Positions 31,985 through 41,161 of a DNA stretch of 64,000 bases are shown one piece after another. Numbering within the stretch: position 1 is the stretch's first letter; every line of letters starts with the position of its first letter. A program made the translations under genes and the position numbers. The DNA is from Letharia columbiana (Eukaryota; Ascomycota; Lecanoromycetes; Lecanorales; Parmeliaceae): positions 620,001 through 684,000 of the forward strand of contig NW_023501060.1 in NCBI RefSeq assembly GCF_014066305.1. Reading direction: 5' to 3'. The notes under the pieces are model-generated. The model was not told the DNA's origin. It was given only the letters and a program-made list of their open reading frames with translations, and ran no database searches.

Positions 31985-34249
31985 ATGACTGCTTGGTGGT
32001 CCAATGAAAGGATCAGCACCACCGTCAATGCGGCATACATCAAGAGGGAGTTGGGATCGAAGGATTTGGTGGACAAGGTGCATCGGGTGCTTGCATTTGG
32101 AGATGGCTTAACGGACGACACTTATCTTGATTGGATCCTCGAAAGAAGCCCGCGCTTCTTCCTCATCCTCAATGTAATCGGCGTACCGGAGAAGGTCTTC
32201 GAGATCATTGACAAATCCTTCGCCGACGACGACCTCCCACTATCACAGGATACTCTATGGGAGCTCAACCTCTTCGGCGGCAAGTCCGAGACATTGGACA
32301 GGAAGTTCCACCGCGAACAGTTCAACTTCCTCATACAAGAGCTTGAACCTGGGGGGCATGTCGACTATGGGGACTGGGCGGTCGTCCCGGTAGAACCATT
32401 TGTAAAAAGGCCAGGCATTGCGAAAGCCAACGACAAGGTTTACGTCCATGGAAACCTCTACACTAGGAAAAAAATCGCCGTCTTCGACGACAACAGCATC
32501 GATGAAGTGCAGTTCATCATGCACCTCAAATCCCTTTCGACCGTCCGCCATCCTCATCTCGTATCAATTTGGTCAACTTACTCGCAGGAAAGCTTCATTT
32601 ACGTACTGCTCACTCCTGCTACCGAGCATACCCTGAAATCTTTCCTCGAAGAACAGCCCAAGGCTTTCAAGAATTTTGACAAAGCGCAACGCCGGGAGAT
32701 ATATTTGACCTGGACCCACTGCCTCGCTGCAGCCTTAGCGTATCTTCACGACAGAGGCTTCACCCATGAGACAATCCGCCCTGGTACTATTACGGTCGAT
32801 CACAATAACAAAATATACCTTGGAGATCACAGCGCTCTCAAGAAAGTCGACACAGACGAATCTCCCAATGCCTACAACGGCGAGCTGTACGATCACGCGG
32901 CACCCGAAAATTGGTTGCGCAAACCCCGGCTTCACGAAGTAGCGGCACTCAAGACGATACTTCCAGGCGGTGGTCGCACATCTAGAAGGATTCCAAAGGC
33001 ACCCAGTGCCGAGCGAACGACATCCCTCCCTCTCCCTTCGACACCAGTCAACTCCACTCGCACCAACTCGAAAAGCGGCTCCTCGGGCTCCTCAACCAAT
33101 GCCTCTCGGCCACGCAATGCGCTCATCACAACTTTCGCTCCTACTGAGCGACGCACCTCCATCTCTTCCTCAATCAGTCCCCGTAACAGCAAGCTCGAAG
33201 CGGCAGATGTCTTCTCTCTCACCACAGTCCTCATAACCCTGCTCTCGATGATCCTCCAACATACACCAAAAACCTTCGCCACCCACCGATCCCGCTTGAA
33301 TCGTCAAGCCGGTCGCGGCAACGCTCCTCCCGACGCCTCCTTTCATAAGAATCTCAATCAAGTGGTTAAATGGCTTGACATTTTAGCTAAAGAGGCAGGA
33401 CAACGGGAGAAGAAAGACATGAAGTTTTGGGGCGCCGTTGTGGAGACAGTCCAGCTTTGCAGGCTGGGTGTCAAGAAAGAGGCAAAGGAACGGATAACGG
33501 CGAAAGAGCTTGAATATAAGATTGGTGGTTGGGTGGAGTGGGGCTTAGGCAGGAAACGCAGGTGCACCTGCGAGGTGGCAAGAGATACCGGTGTACAACC
33601 GGATACCCGCAGCAGTGCAGAATTTTCGAGTAAATTCGCCTTGGATCAACCAAGCTCGGGACGTCGCCCTAGCAGACCAGACTGGCTTCCTGCGAGCGAG
33701 CGTGGTCGGAGTTTTCCTGAAAGTCGGCCTCGAAGCGCGGATGCAGCTAAGCAGAGTACTGTATGGGGTTTAGGGGATCTGGCAACACTGCACGAGAACA
33801 TGATGCGGCCGGCCAGCGTTATGACCTTTGAAGATAGTACGGCTTGGGGGCTCGAGCATGGGCCATATATGGACAGAGACAACAGAGGATCCGCTAGTAT
33901 AATTTCCGGTAAGGAAAGCACGGTCTGGGGTCTGGGAGATGCGCAGCGGATGGACGACGAAGATCGACACACTATCGGGCGGAAAAAAAGCGATGCTTCT
34001 GCGACAGATTCTTGTATAGCTATGGGAGAGGTGGAAGTGTTAGAGGGCTACGATATTGATGATGATGAGGACGACGACGATGAGGAATATGAGAACGTTC
34101 TCTATGAGAAAGGGGGACGGTCAGAGAATTGGCCACTCCCACATCTCCCACCTGAGATGCTGGCGCTGGGCCGTGGCAAGGCTAAGGAAATGGATGGACA
34201 TCGCGATTTACGAAGGATTGGGGCCATGGGGATACAGGATATGGGATAG
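31985..34249 (+). CDS. Protein kinase-fold protein with degenerate active site (pseudokinase)
   Basis: A single exon encodes 754 aa; the ATG at 31985 is first in frame. About residues 130-320 follow the kinase fold through a degraded beta3 (IAVFDD, lacking the VAIK lysine), RHPHLVSIWSTY and a helix ending LAYLHDRGFTHETIRPGTI. The catalytic HRD reads H-E-T (residues 261-263), so the catalytic Asp is absent. DFG reads D-H-S (281-283), while APE is kept (306-308). A low-complexity Ser/Thr/Arg insert of about 80 residues separates this from the alpha-F helix (EAADVFSLTTVLITLL). The C-terminal region carries three WGL-centred repeats and an acidic run. The protein is probably not a phosphotransferase, more likely a scaffold or allosteric partner (inference). 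Confidence 0.8.
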   Translation: MTAWWSNERISTTVNAAYIKRELGSKDLVDKVHRVLAFGDGLTDDTYLDWILERSPRFFLILNVIGVPEKVFEIIDKSFADDDLPLSQDTLWELNLFGGKSETLDRKFHREQFNFLIQELEPGGHVDYGDWAVVPVEPFVKRPGIAKANDKVYVHGNLYTRKKIAVFDDNSIDEVQFIMHLKSLSTVRHPHLVSIWSTYSQESFIYVLLTPATEHTLKSFLEEQPKAFKNFDKAQRREIYLTWTHCLAAALAYLHDRGFTHETIRPGTITVDHNNKIYLGDHSALKKVDTDESPNAYNGELYDHAAPENWLRKPRLHEVAALKTILPGGGRTSRRIPKAPSAERTTSLPLPSTPVNSTRTNSKSGSSGSSTNASRPRNALITTFAPTERRTSISSSISPRNSKLEAADVFSLTTVLITLLSMILQHTPKTFATHRSRLNRQAGRGNAPPDASFHKNLNQVVKWLDILAKEAGQREKKDMKFWGAVVETVQLCRLGVKKEAKERITAKELEYKIGGWVEWGLGRKRRCTCEVARDTGVQPDTRSSAEFSSKFALDQPSSGRRPSRPDWLPASERGRSFPESRPRSADAAKQSTVWGLGDLATLHENMMRPASVMTFEDSTAWGLEHGPYMDRDNRGSASIISGKESTVWGLGDAQRMDDEDRHTIGRKKSDASATDSCIAMGEVEVLEGYDIDDDEDDDDEEYENVLYEKGGRSENWPLPHLPPEMLALGRGKAKEMDGHRDLRRIGAMGIQDMG

Positions 34250-34800
34250 ATGGACAGATACCCTGAATGCGGTCTTTGTATGACATACCATGCGACGTGA
34301 TGAGCTTGTCGCTCCGTTCACTTCCTGGACATAATATAGCAATGATTTTCAACTCTTATTGCTCGCGTCCCTCCTAAAGATCTGTCGGTGTAAATCGATC
34401 TCTGAACAACGCTCCAACCCTCCCCTCGTGTCTTGCCCCACACTACATCCACCCTCCTCCCATCATGAAATCTAGCTCGTGCGAAACCCCATCTGCCCCC
34501 CACCCCACCCCCTCACGCTATGCCTCAACAACCAAAACGAGAAAAACCCCCCGTACTCACAGCACCCTTCCAACCGCGAGGGTGCGAAACAAAAAACCCC
34601 CTACCCCTACCCCTGCACCCCGCCGCTCCCGCCCCGGAGTGGAGTCCCTCCCCCTTTTTACCGCGGGAAGCTGGCGCTGCTCATGCGGCGGATGAGCTTC
34701 CGGAATGGGTTCAGGCCGTTTGGCTGCGTTGGGGATGACGAGGTGGTGGGTGGCTGTGTGAGGGGAGGGGGGTTGGTTAGTGAGGGGGTGGTGGGGTGAG

Positions 34801-34822
34801 GAGTGAGAGTGAGTGAGAGAGT

Positions 34823-34857
<35 letters not shown>
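34801..34857. repeat. GA-rich simple repeat
   Basis: A run of GA and GTGA dinucleotide-type repeats spans about 57 bp, purine-only for its last 40 bases. Confidence 0.85.
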
Positions 34858-34859
<2 letters not shown>

Positions 34860-34968
34860 AAAGATTCGGATCCGTACCTGTTGAGGGAAACCATCACTCC
34901 GCTCGACGCCTCCTCCCGCTCGCGACGACGGATCCTCGTCCTCGTCGTCCTCGTCGTCGTCGACGTTA

Positions 34969-35008
34969 TCATCACCATCACCATCACCATCACCATCACC
35001 ATCACCGT
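34969..35008. repeat. ATCACC-type hexanucleotide repeat
   Basis: About six tandem units based on atcacc lie within the 3' flank of the small minus-strand gene. It would encode poly-His in one frame, but no gene model uses it. Confidence 0.85.
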
Positions 35009-35108
35009 CAACAACAACCGACCCCCCCGCTACCGCCGTCGCCGTCGTCGTCGTTGTCGCTATCGTGGTCTCCGCACCACTCAGCGTCCGCGCCAGCGGG
35101 CCCTTCTT

Positions 35109-35628
35109 TCACGTCCGCGCCTTCCACAGCCGCAGCGCCTTCTCCGCCCGCGCCGTCTGCTTCCTCTTCTGCGCTTTGGCGTACGCGCGCTTCTGGTCGA
35201 GGAGGTGGTCGACCTGCTCCGGTCCCCCGGGTTAGCGGGCGGGAGAGGATGGTTGGGGGGGAGGTTTGGGGGGGGGTGGGGTTTTATGATGTGACAGGGG
35301 CGACGGGGATGGGGATGGGGATGGGGATGATGATAGGGAGGTGTGGGATTACGGCGTCGTCCGCGCTCTTTCTTCTTTGCGGTTATGTGTGTGTGTGGTT
35401 GGGGGGGAGGCAGGGGGGGAATAGGAATATCACCTCGCGGATCCAGAGTTCCTGACGATCGCTCCACTTCTTCTGCGCTTGCTTCAGCTGGTCTTGACAG
35501 TAGGTCAGGCGGGCTTCTTGCTCGGACGTCCAGGTCCCGGTGGGGGTTAGATGACCCGCCGATTCGGTCGCCGAGGTGGTGCGGGATGCTGGTGGTGATG
35601 ACGACGGTGAAGTGGATGGTGAGGCCAT
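35109..35628 (-). CDS. Small basic coiled-coil protein, unknown function
   Basis: Exons 35628..35434 and 35216..35109 give 100 aa, joined in phase 0 by a 217-nt G-rich intron with gtgata donor. A Ser/Pro/Thr-rich head (MASPSTSPSSSPPASRTT) precedes a charged helical region (SEQEARLTYCQDQLKQAQKK, then QVDLLDQKRAYAKAQKRKQ) that continues smoothly across the junction. That continuity is the main support for the model. It is not recognised as a known family. It is embedded in simple-repeat-rich DNA, so coding status is moderately uncertain. Confidence 0.5.
35304..35328. repeat. GGGGAT-type repeat inside the intron of the small coiled-coil gene
   Basis: About four tandem ggggat units lie on the plus strand, within the predicted intron 35433..35217 of the minus-strand gene. 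Confidence 0.8.
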
Positions 35629-36232
35629 GCTGGATGCATGGACCGGGCTTGGCTTGGACGCGGGTGTGGGGGTCCGTGGGGGGTGGTGACGATGATGACG
35701 ATGTTTCAAGGCTCGCTGGAAGGCTTGTTGTTGGAGTTAAAGGGCGGTGTGGTGATGGGAGGAGGGTGTTGTATGAAGGTGGTCGCGTGCTCGGATTTGT
35801 GTGACTGTGGGGAAATTAGATGGCAATTGAAACATTCACTTGTCGTCGCACCACTATGATGAGCCATGCAGAGGGATTTTGAACACGTGATTGATTACTC
35901 CGTTGTGTCGAAATGCAATAATCAACCAAGTAATTGGGTGATGTATAAAACAGGCCTCTATGGCAGAAATAGAAAGTCTTGGAAGAAAATGGTAGGGTCT
36001 CCCTTGATATACGGATCTTCGTCCGCTAGACGATTACTCGTCGTGCCAGCTCACCACGACTCTGCTCCGACGCCAAACTGTGGGGGTATTCCCCGTGGGG
36101 ATCATCAAATTCCCATGTACCCAATTGGTTACCGAAGCCGAAATGTCATCTATCCTCCTTGCCCAACGCCGCTGGTGCCGCCTTATCCTCGATGGCCGAA
36201 TTCCCGTCTAAGAACATGATGCATTGGAAGGT
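35629..36232. other. Intergenic region
   Basis: These 604 bp lie between the 3' end of the gene at 36233 and the start of the small coiled-coil gene, both on the minus strand. No gene or repeat was recognised. Confidence 0.5.
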
Positions 36233-37314
36233 TTATGAGCTCAGAGGCTGTGATAGAGGCGATATGACGGCCGTCGCATGTAATGTAGCGGCAACGCCGG
36301 GCGTCCGCCCCACGTTCGCCATATCCGCAAGGAGGGTGGTCAAGCAGCCCAGCACAATCTTTTGCATCCAGCTGCTCTCCTCACCAATGAAGACCATTCG
36401 CTTGCCATCTGATCTGTACGTTGCTAACTTGGCAGGCAGTACCGCAGCCCCCACGGAAGCCGAGATTGGAGCAAGCTCGGGTTGCCGAACGGTCTTAGTG
36501 GCTTGCATCTCTTCGAACTCGATGCACTGGCGTACCATTTGATGAAGACCATTCTCAAGATTCGATGCCCGGGGCTCAAGCTCTTTCCAAATATCCGGTC
36601 CCCAGAAAGGGTCCTCGTCCAAAGCCGTCCGTAAGGAGGAAAGCCAGAAGTCAAAGACGGGAAGGGAGCTCGGATCTTCACCTGGCGTCGGATCACTAAC
36701 CCTCCGGAGTGAGGACGCGAGCCGACATGCGGTGACGATAATCCTGATGGTCGGCTCAGCCTCTAGGACGTGGCTGACAACGCACGCTTCGGACTTGTCA
36801 GCAGGCGCAGTCGCAATGCTGCGTAGGGCGATCTACCTGGACAGCCTTGTACGGAGCACCATTCCTCCTCTTCTGCGATGAAGCACTGTAGCCACGCGAA
36901 GGCTCCCCGAGCCTCCCCACGAAAGACCAACTCTAGGTCAAATATGTTGCGATCTCCTAGCATGGATATGGCTAGCTGAGTAGCATAGCGTTGAATCTCG
37001 AGTAGAGGGAGGATCAAAGCGTAAGTGATGTCGCGCTGCAACAGCCATGCTTCTTCGTGTGCTTTGCTGGTTGGCTGGTGATGCAGACAAAAACTAGAGT
37101 CGGGAGGGTCAGCCTGCAGCTACGATTGGAACGGCTTCAACGTAGAGACTGCTCACCTATCACCGTGTCGGCTTGTTAGGAAGCCACGAATGGCTTGAAA
37201 AGCTCTGCATGACAGTAGCCTTCCGACGTCCTCGTGATTGAGGGAAAAGGGTGGTGTCCGGGAGCTCTCTTCAGTGTGGGACAGAGGGAAGGTGAATGAT
37301 CGAGTGAGGGCCAT
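36233..37314 (-). CDS. Predicted soluble protein of unknown function
   Basis: Exons 37314..37157, 37093..36853 and 36793..36233 give 319 aa. The ATG at 37314 starts MALTRSFTFPLSHTEESS, and both introns (63 and 59 nt) have GT/AG ends and preserve phase. The product is helix-rich, with a well-composed globular look (LLQRDITYALILPLLEIQRY, ISMLGDRNIFDLELVFRGEA, AEPTIRIIVTACRLASSL, DEDPFWGPDIWKELEPRA). There is no signal peptide, transmembrane helix or known motif. I do not recognise it. The spacing of amphipathic helices recalls the ligand-binding halves of fungal regulators, but no zinc cluster is present. It is the last gene before the AT-rich isochore about 1 kb away. Confidence 0.7.
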
Positions 37315-38345
37315 CAGAACATAATAGATGTCGACTGGAAGGAGGCATGATGCCTTTTATGAGATGTTGATCGGCTGAAATCGTCTGGAATTTTGGATCG
37401 TGATGGTCAATAAAGTCAATTGAGCTAAAATCACCGAGACCGTCCAAATTGGTTGACCCCCACACCTGAATCATGCACGACTGGACTGCCGGCGTCTTCG
37501 CGACATGTTTCTCTCCATCAGATGATGGGAAATCAGAACAAGAACCACTGCAGCACGCAATCTTCGATAGTAGAGTAGATAACAGATGATCATCTGTAAT
37601 CCCTAATGCGTACCAGCTGGGATTGGATCAAATGGGTGTACTGGTACTCAGTGATACCTTGGTACCTTGGTGGTGAAAGTGAGAAAGTTGACGCTACTCG
37701 TAGGTGCCAACACTAAGCTCTGTTGGCTACAGACTAATCTATTAGAGACCTTTGTGAACTTGTCCACCTCCCTGATCAAGATGTGGTGGCGTGTTAAGAC
37801 CTAAAGATGGAAACCCAAAGATATAAAAGGCTTTGCTTGCTGCTTCTGCCGTTCTGAAACCAACGGGAAGAGGCCAAACGATGAAGCTGTCCTGGCATTA
37901 TAGGGACCCGTTAGGCGGGATCTCGGCTAGGTTTCGGGGCACAGGTCCCCAAAGACGGTCTTCGAACTCCCCGTTTGCAACTCGCCATAAGTCTACAATG
38001 ACTGTAGTGAGAATATATATTCCAGTGGAACAAGTATCATTTATCAAAACGCCTAGAATCCTACGTTCAAGAGGCTTGTTGTATCTTTCGTTCTTCGAAT
38101 AGTTATCGCATTGCGAAACCTCCAAGGCAACGAGAACTCATGCCAGGACACGGGGTATCCCAACACCTACACTCCTTCCACTTGGCATGCTGGCCGAAGC
38201 AACCCCTTCGATGCTCTCTATTACCCGCTCCACCTCCTATGTCGAGACTGCGCTACATATTCATATCGAGATCGTACGTAGCGCAAAGTCACGTAAGCCT
38301 GGCTTCCGGCAAGGTTGCTGTTGCCCACGAAGAAGCAATAGGGGT
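37315..38345. other. Intergenic edge of the AT-rich isochore
   Basis: About 1 kb of ordinary-composition DNA lies between the unknown gene and the AT-rich block. It includes the promoter of the gene at 37314. Small open frames at 37833 and 38140 have no supporting features. Confidence 0.5.
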
Positions 38346-38450
38346 TTTCAAAGAAACTTTTTCCCCGGGGAAAAGGGGGGGGCTCGGGGGTTTAAAAAAA
38401 AAAAAAAAAATTTTTTTTAAAAAATTAAAAAATTAAAAAATATTAAAATT
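38346..38450. other. Homopolymer-run junction, suspect sequence
   Basis: The sequence passes abruptly through runs of T, C, G, A and G, then poly-A and poly-T, before the RIP-type sequence begins. Successive homopolymer blocks of this kind look like a consensus or gap-filling artefact rather than biology. Coordinates and the joint on either side should be treated with caution. Confidence 0.6.
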
Positions 38451-40493
38451 TTAGACACTTCACGTGACTATTTTAGGTAAATTTCGAGTATTATTTGGGC
38501 CTTCCTATTCTTTCTATCTATCTTCCACACGCCTATATCCTTTTAACACGCCATAATAGAAAAGAGAAAGCCCACCGTCGCTCCCACCGTCGCTTCCACC
38601 GTCACTCTCACCGTCACTCCCATCGTTACTTCTACTGTCACTCTCTCTAACACTCAAAGAACTTGTAACCCTAAGATCAAATGGTTGTAATAAGATATAG
38701 ATCTTATTATCAATTGATTCTATGCACGAGATGAGGAGAATAAGTTATATAACTATGAGGACTAGAGTAAAGATAATTATATCGATAAAGATTAGAAAAT
38801 ACTTAAAGATATAGAATTAATAATTAAGTTATTAATTTAAAAAAAGAAAATCGCTAATAAGATCGAAGATATAATTAAGAAGTATAAGAATATATAAATA
38901 ATAATCGAAGGATCTAATTAAGAAACGAATATTAAGACTTATAAAGAGAGTATTATAAAGAATAGATCTATAGTTAACGAGTATATTCTAAAGAAGTATT
39001 TATAATATTACGAATTCGATAGCCTCTATTAAGATTATTCTATTATAAATCTTATACTTATTATTAAATCTAAATAGCCGTCTCGTCGTAATAATTAGAT
39101 TATCGAGAAGATCGATCTCGAAGAATTTAATATTATTAATAATAAAGACGGTGATAAATAAGAAGAGGATAACTCGTTAGATTTAAATACTAATTATTTA
39201 ATTTATTTATAAGCTAAAAGAATCGTAAAGACTAAAGAATAAGAGATAATTAAGATTATACTTAAATAAATACTTCTTCTTATATTAGATATAAACGATA
39301 ATAATAATATTCTTAATCTTTTACTCGCTTATATAGTTATTAATATTTTACTAGCTATTCGCTCTAGAATAGTTTCTCTTATTTAGAGTATCGAATAATT
39401 CTTCTTCTTTAAGTCTATTAAATAAATTTTTAAGACTTTTAAGAAAGCTCTTAAAGAGAGATCTAGAAAGAAGATTAAGAGAAAGGCTAATAATAACTCG
39501 GATAATAAGAAAGAGATTAAGATATCTATACGCGAGCGTTAAAAGAAGATAAAGGAATAATCTATAATAGCGAAAGCTATATTAAAAGAAGTTAAACTTA
39601 TAAATATTCGTTTAAGAGAAGAGATTAAAAAATATTAATAGTAGTATAAAATAAAGTAAAAGAAGCGTAAACGACGTTTTAAATTAAAGTATTAATAGCG
39701 TAAATATTATTATATTACTAAGATACTTCGCCTATAATACTAGACTAATTAGAGTTTTAAGAATCTCTTATATATTTAATTAAAGCTAAAGAAGAAAGAG
39801 AATAAATAATAATAATAGTAAGAATTTAGTAAATATAGATCGTTAAATAACGACTTTAATATAAATATAAATAATAGATTTCGAACTTCGTAAGAAGAGC
39901 GATAGAGCGAATAATTTAAATAATATTCTATTTATATATAATTACCTATAATTCTATACTATATTTTATTTTTATTATATATTATATTAATTTAATAAAC
40001 TAAAATTCTTCTAATTTATTCTTTTTAATATATTTATAAAATAATTTAAAGTATAGTCGAAGAAAGATATAGTAACGAAGAAGAATTTCTTCTTCGTAAG
40101 TACGTTAAAAACATTGAAATAAAATATCGTAAGTATTTTATAAAGAATAAGTATATTTTTATATTAAAATCGTTCGCACTAGACTTAGTTCCCGTATTTT
40201 TTTCGTTTTATTATTAGCTATTAAAGATATAAAATTTAATTATATAATTTTCGCGCCCGTATCTTACTCCGCACTTTATTTATTTATTTAAAATTTATCT
40301 TTTTTCTTTACGAGAGTCTATTATACTTATTTCTTTATCGTTTAAGTCGTCGTAAAGAATTCGAATATTTTAAATATTACTCTTTCGAATAATATAAAGT
40401 TCGTTAAGAGAATTAATTATATAGTTATCGAGATCGTAATACTTTTAATATCTTAGTATAAGATATAAAAATAATTAAAAATCGATTTTCCCG
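38451..40493. mobile_element. RIP-degraded transposon relic (gag-like start)
   Basis: About 2 kb of AT-rich DNA has very few CA and TG dinucleotides while CG is still common, the signature of RIP. On the plus strand, after an ATA codon that may have been ATG (near 38553), a 12-bp minisatellite encodes a Pro-Thr-Val-rich repeat. A long Lys/Glu/Arg-rich, stop-riddled frame follows, as in gag-like polyproteins. No enzymatic domain was identified. It could be the 5' end of the gypsy element downstream or a separate, truncated element. Confidence 0.55.
38571..38654 (+). repeat. 12-bp minisatellite, seven units
   Basis: Seven tandem 12-bp units based on cccaccgtcgct diverge progressively toward the right, mainly by C-to-T changes. 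In frame they encode P-T-V-A/T tetrapeptides. It lies at the start of a degraded coding relic inside the AT-rich isochore. Confidence 0.85.
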
Positions 40494-40571
40494 AACCCAA
40501 AAACCCTTTTAACCCCCCTTTTATTTTATTTTTTAATTTAATTTTAAAATATAAAAAAAAAAAAATTATTT

Positions 40572-40612
<41 letters not shown>

Positions 40613-40642
40613 CCCCCTTAAAAATAATAAAAAAAAAAAATT

Positions 40643-40684
<42 letters not shown>

Positions 40685-40999
40685 AATATATTTTTTTTTT
40701 TTTTTTTTTAATTTAAAAATTAAAAAAAAAAAAATTTTTTTTTTTTTTTTAATATTTTAAAATTTAATATTTAAAATATTAATAAAATAAAAAATAAATT
40801 TTTTAAAATAAAATTTTTTTTTTTTTTTTTTATTTATTTTTTTTTTTATTATAAAAAAAAATATTATTAAAAATAAAATAAATAATAATATTTTAAATTT
40901 TAAAAAAAAAAAAAAAAAAAAAAAATAAAAATATAAAAATAAAATTTAAAAATTTTATTTTTTTTTTTTTTCTTTTTTAAAAAAAAAAAAAAAAAAAAT

Positions 41000-41043
<44 letters not shown>
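40494..41043. other. Pure A/T low-complexity block, suspect assembly
   Basis: About 550 bases are almost only A and T in long homopolymers. They lie between sequence that still has C and G and the left LTR remnant. The expected first part of the left LTR should lie here. The block differs in kind from neighbouring RIP DNA, which keeps many CG dinucleotides. This suggests poor consensus or a wrongly filled gap. Confidence 0.6.
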
Positions 41044-41046
<3 letters not shown>

Positions 41047-41161
41047 CTTTAGCTTAATTAATTAATTAATCTCCTAATTAGAACTAAGTTATATCTTTTC
41101 TCTTCTTCGTAAAACTTCTTTTTAGAAGTATATATATACTTCTTATATAGTATCCCTAATA
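41044..41161 (+). repeat. Left (5') LTR remnant
   Basis: This matches 50913-51028 in the same orientation, with scattered C/T and indel differences. The upstream part of the LTR is lost in the A/T block. It ends ctaata, which could be a RIP-altered form of the usual CA terminus. Confidence 0.7.

Larger units (their letters stand above)
34250..35108. other. Low-complexity convergent intergenic region
   Basis: This region lies between the 3' ends of the pseudokinase (plus) and the small coiled-coil gene (minus). It is rich in cytosine runs, a GA tract and an ATCACC-type tract (listed separately). Open frames here, including poly-His or poly-Glu/Arg translations, are products of the simple repeats. 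Confidence 0.6.

Noticed and set aside
34969..35008. Possible poly-His metal-binding peptide from the ATCACC repeat
   Set aside because: It is a simple repeat in the 3' flank of a minus-strand gene; the frame that encodes it has no start context or other protein-like sequence.
38571..38654. Considered as a CRISPR-like or telomeric repeat
   Set aside because: The units are contiguous 12-mers without spacers and do not resemble the fungal telomere unit ttaggg; they encode a tetrapeptide repeat.
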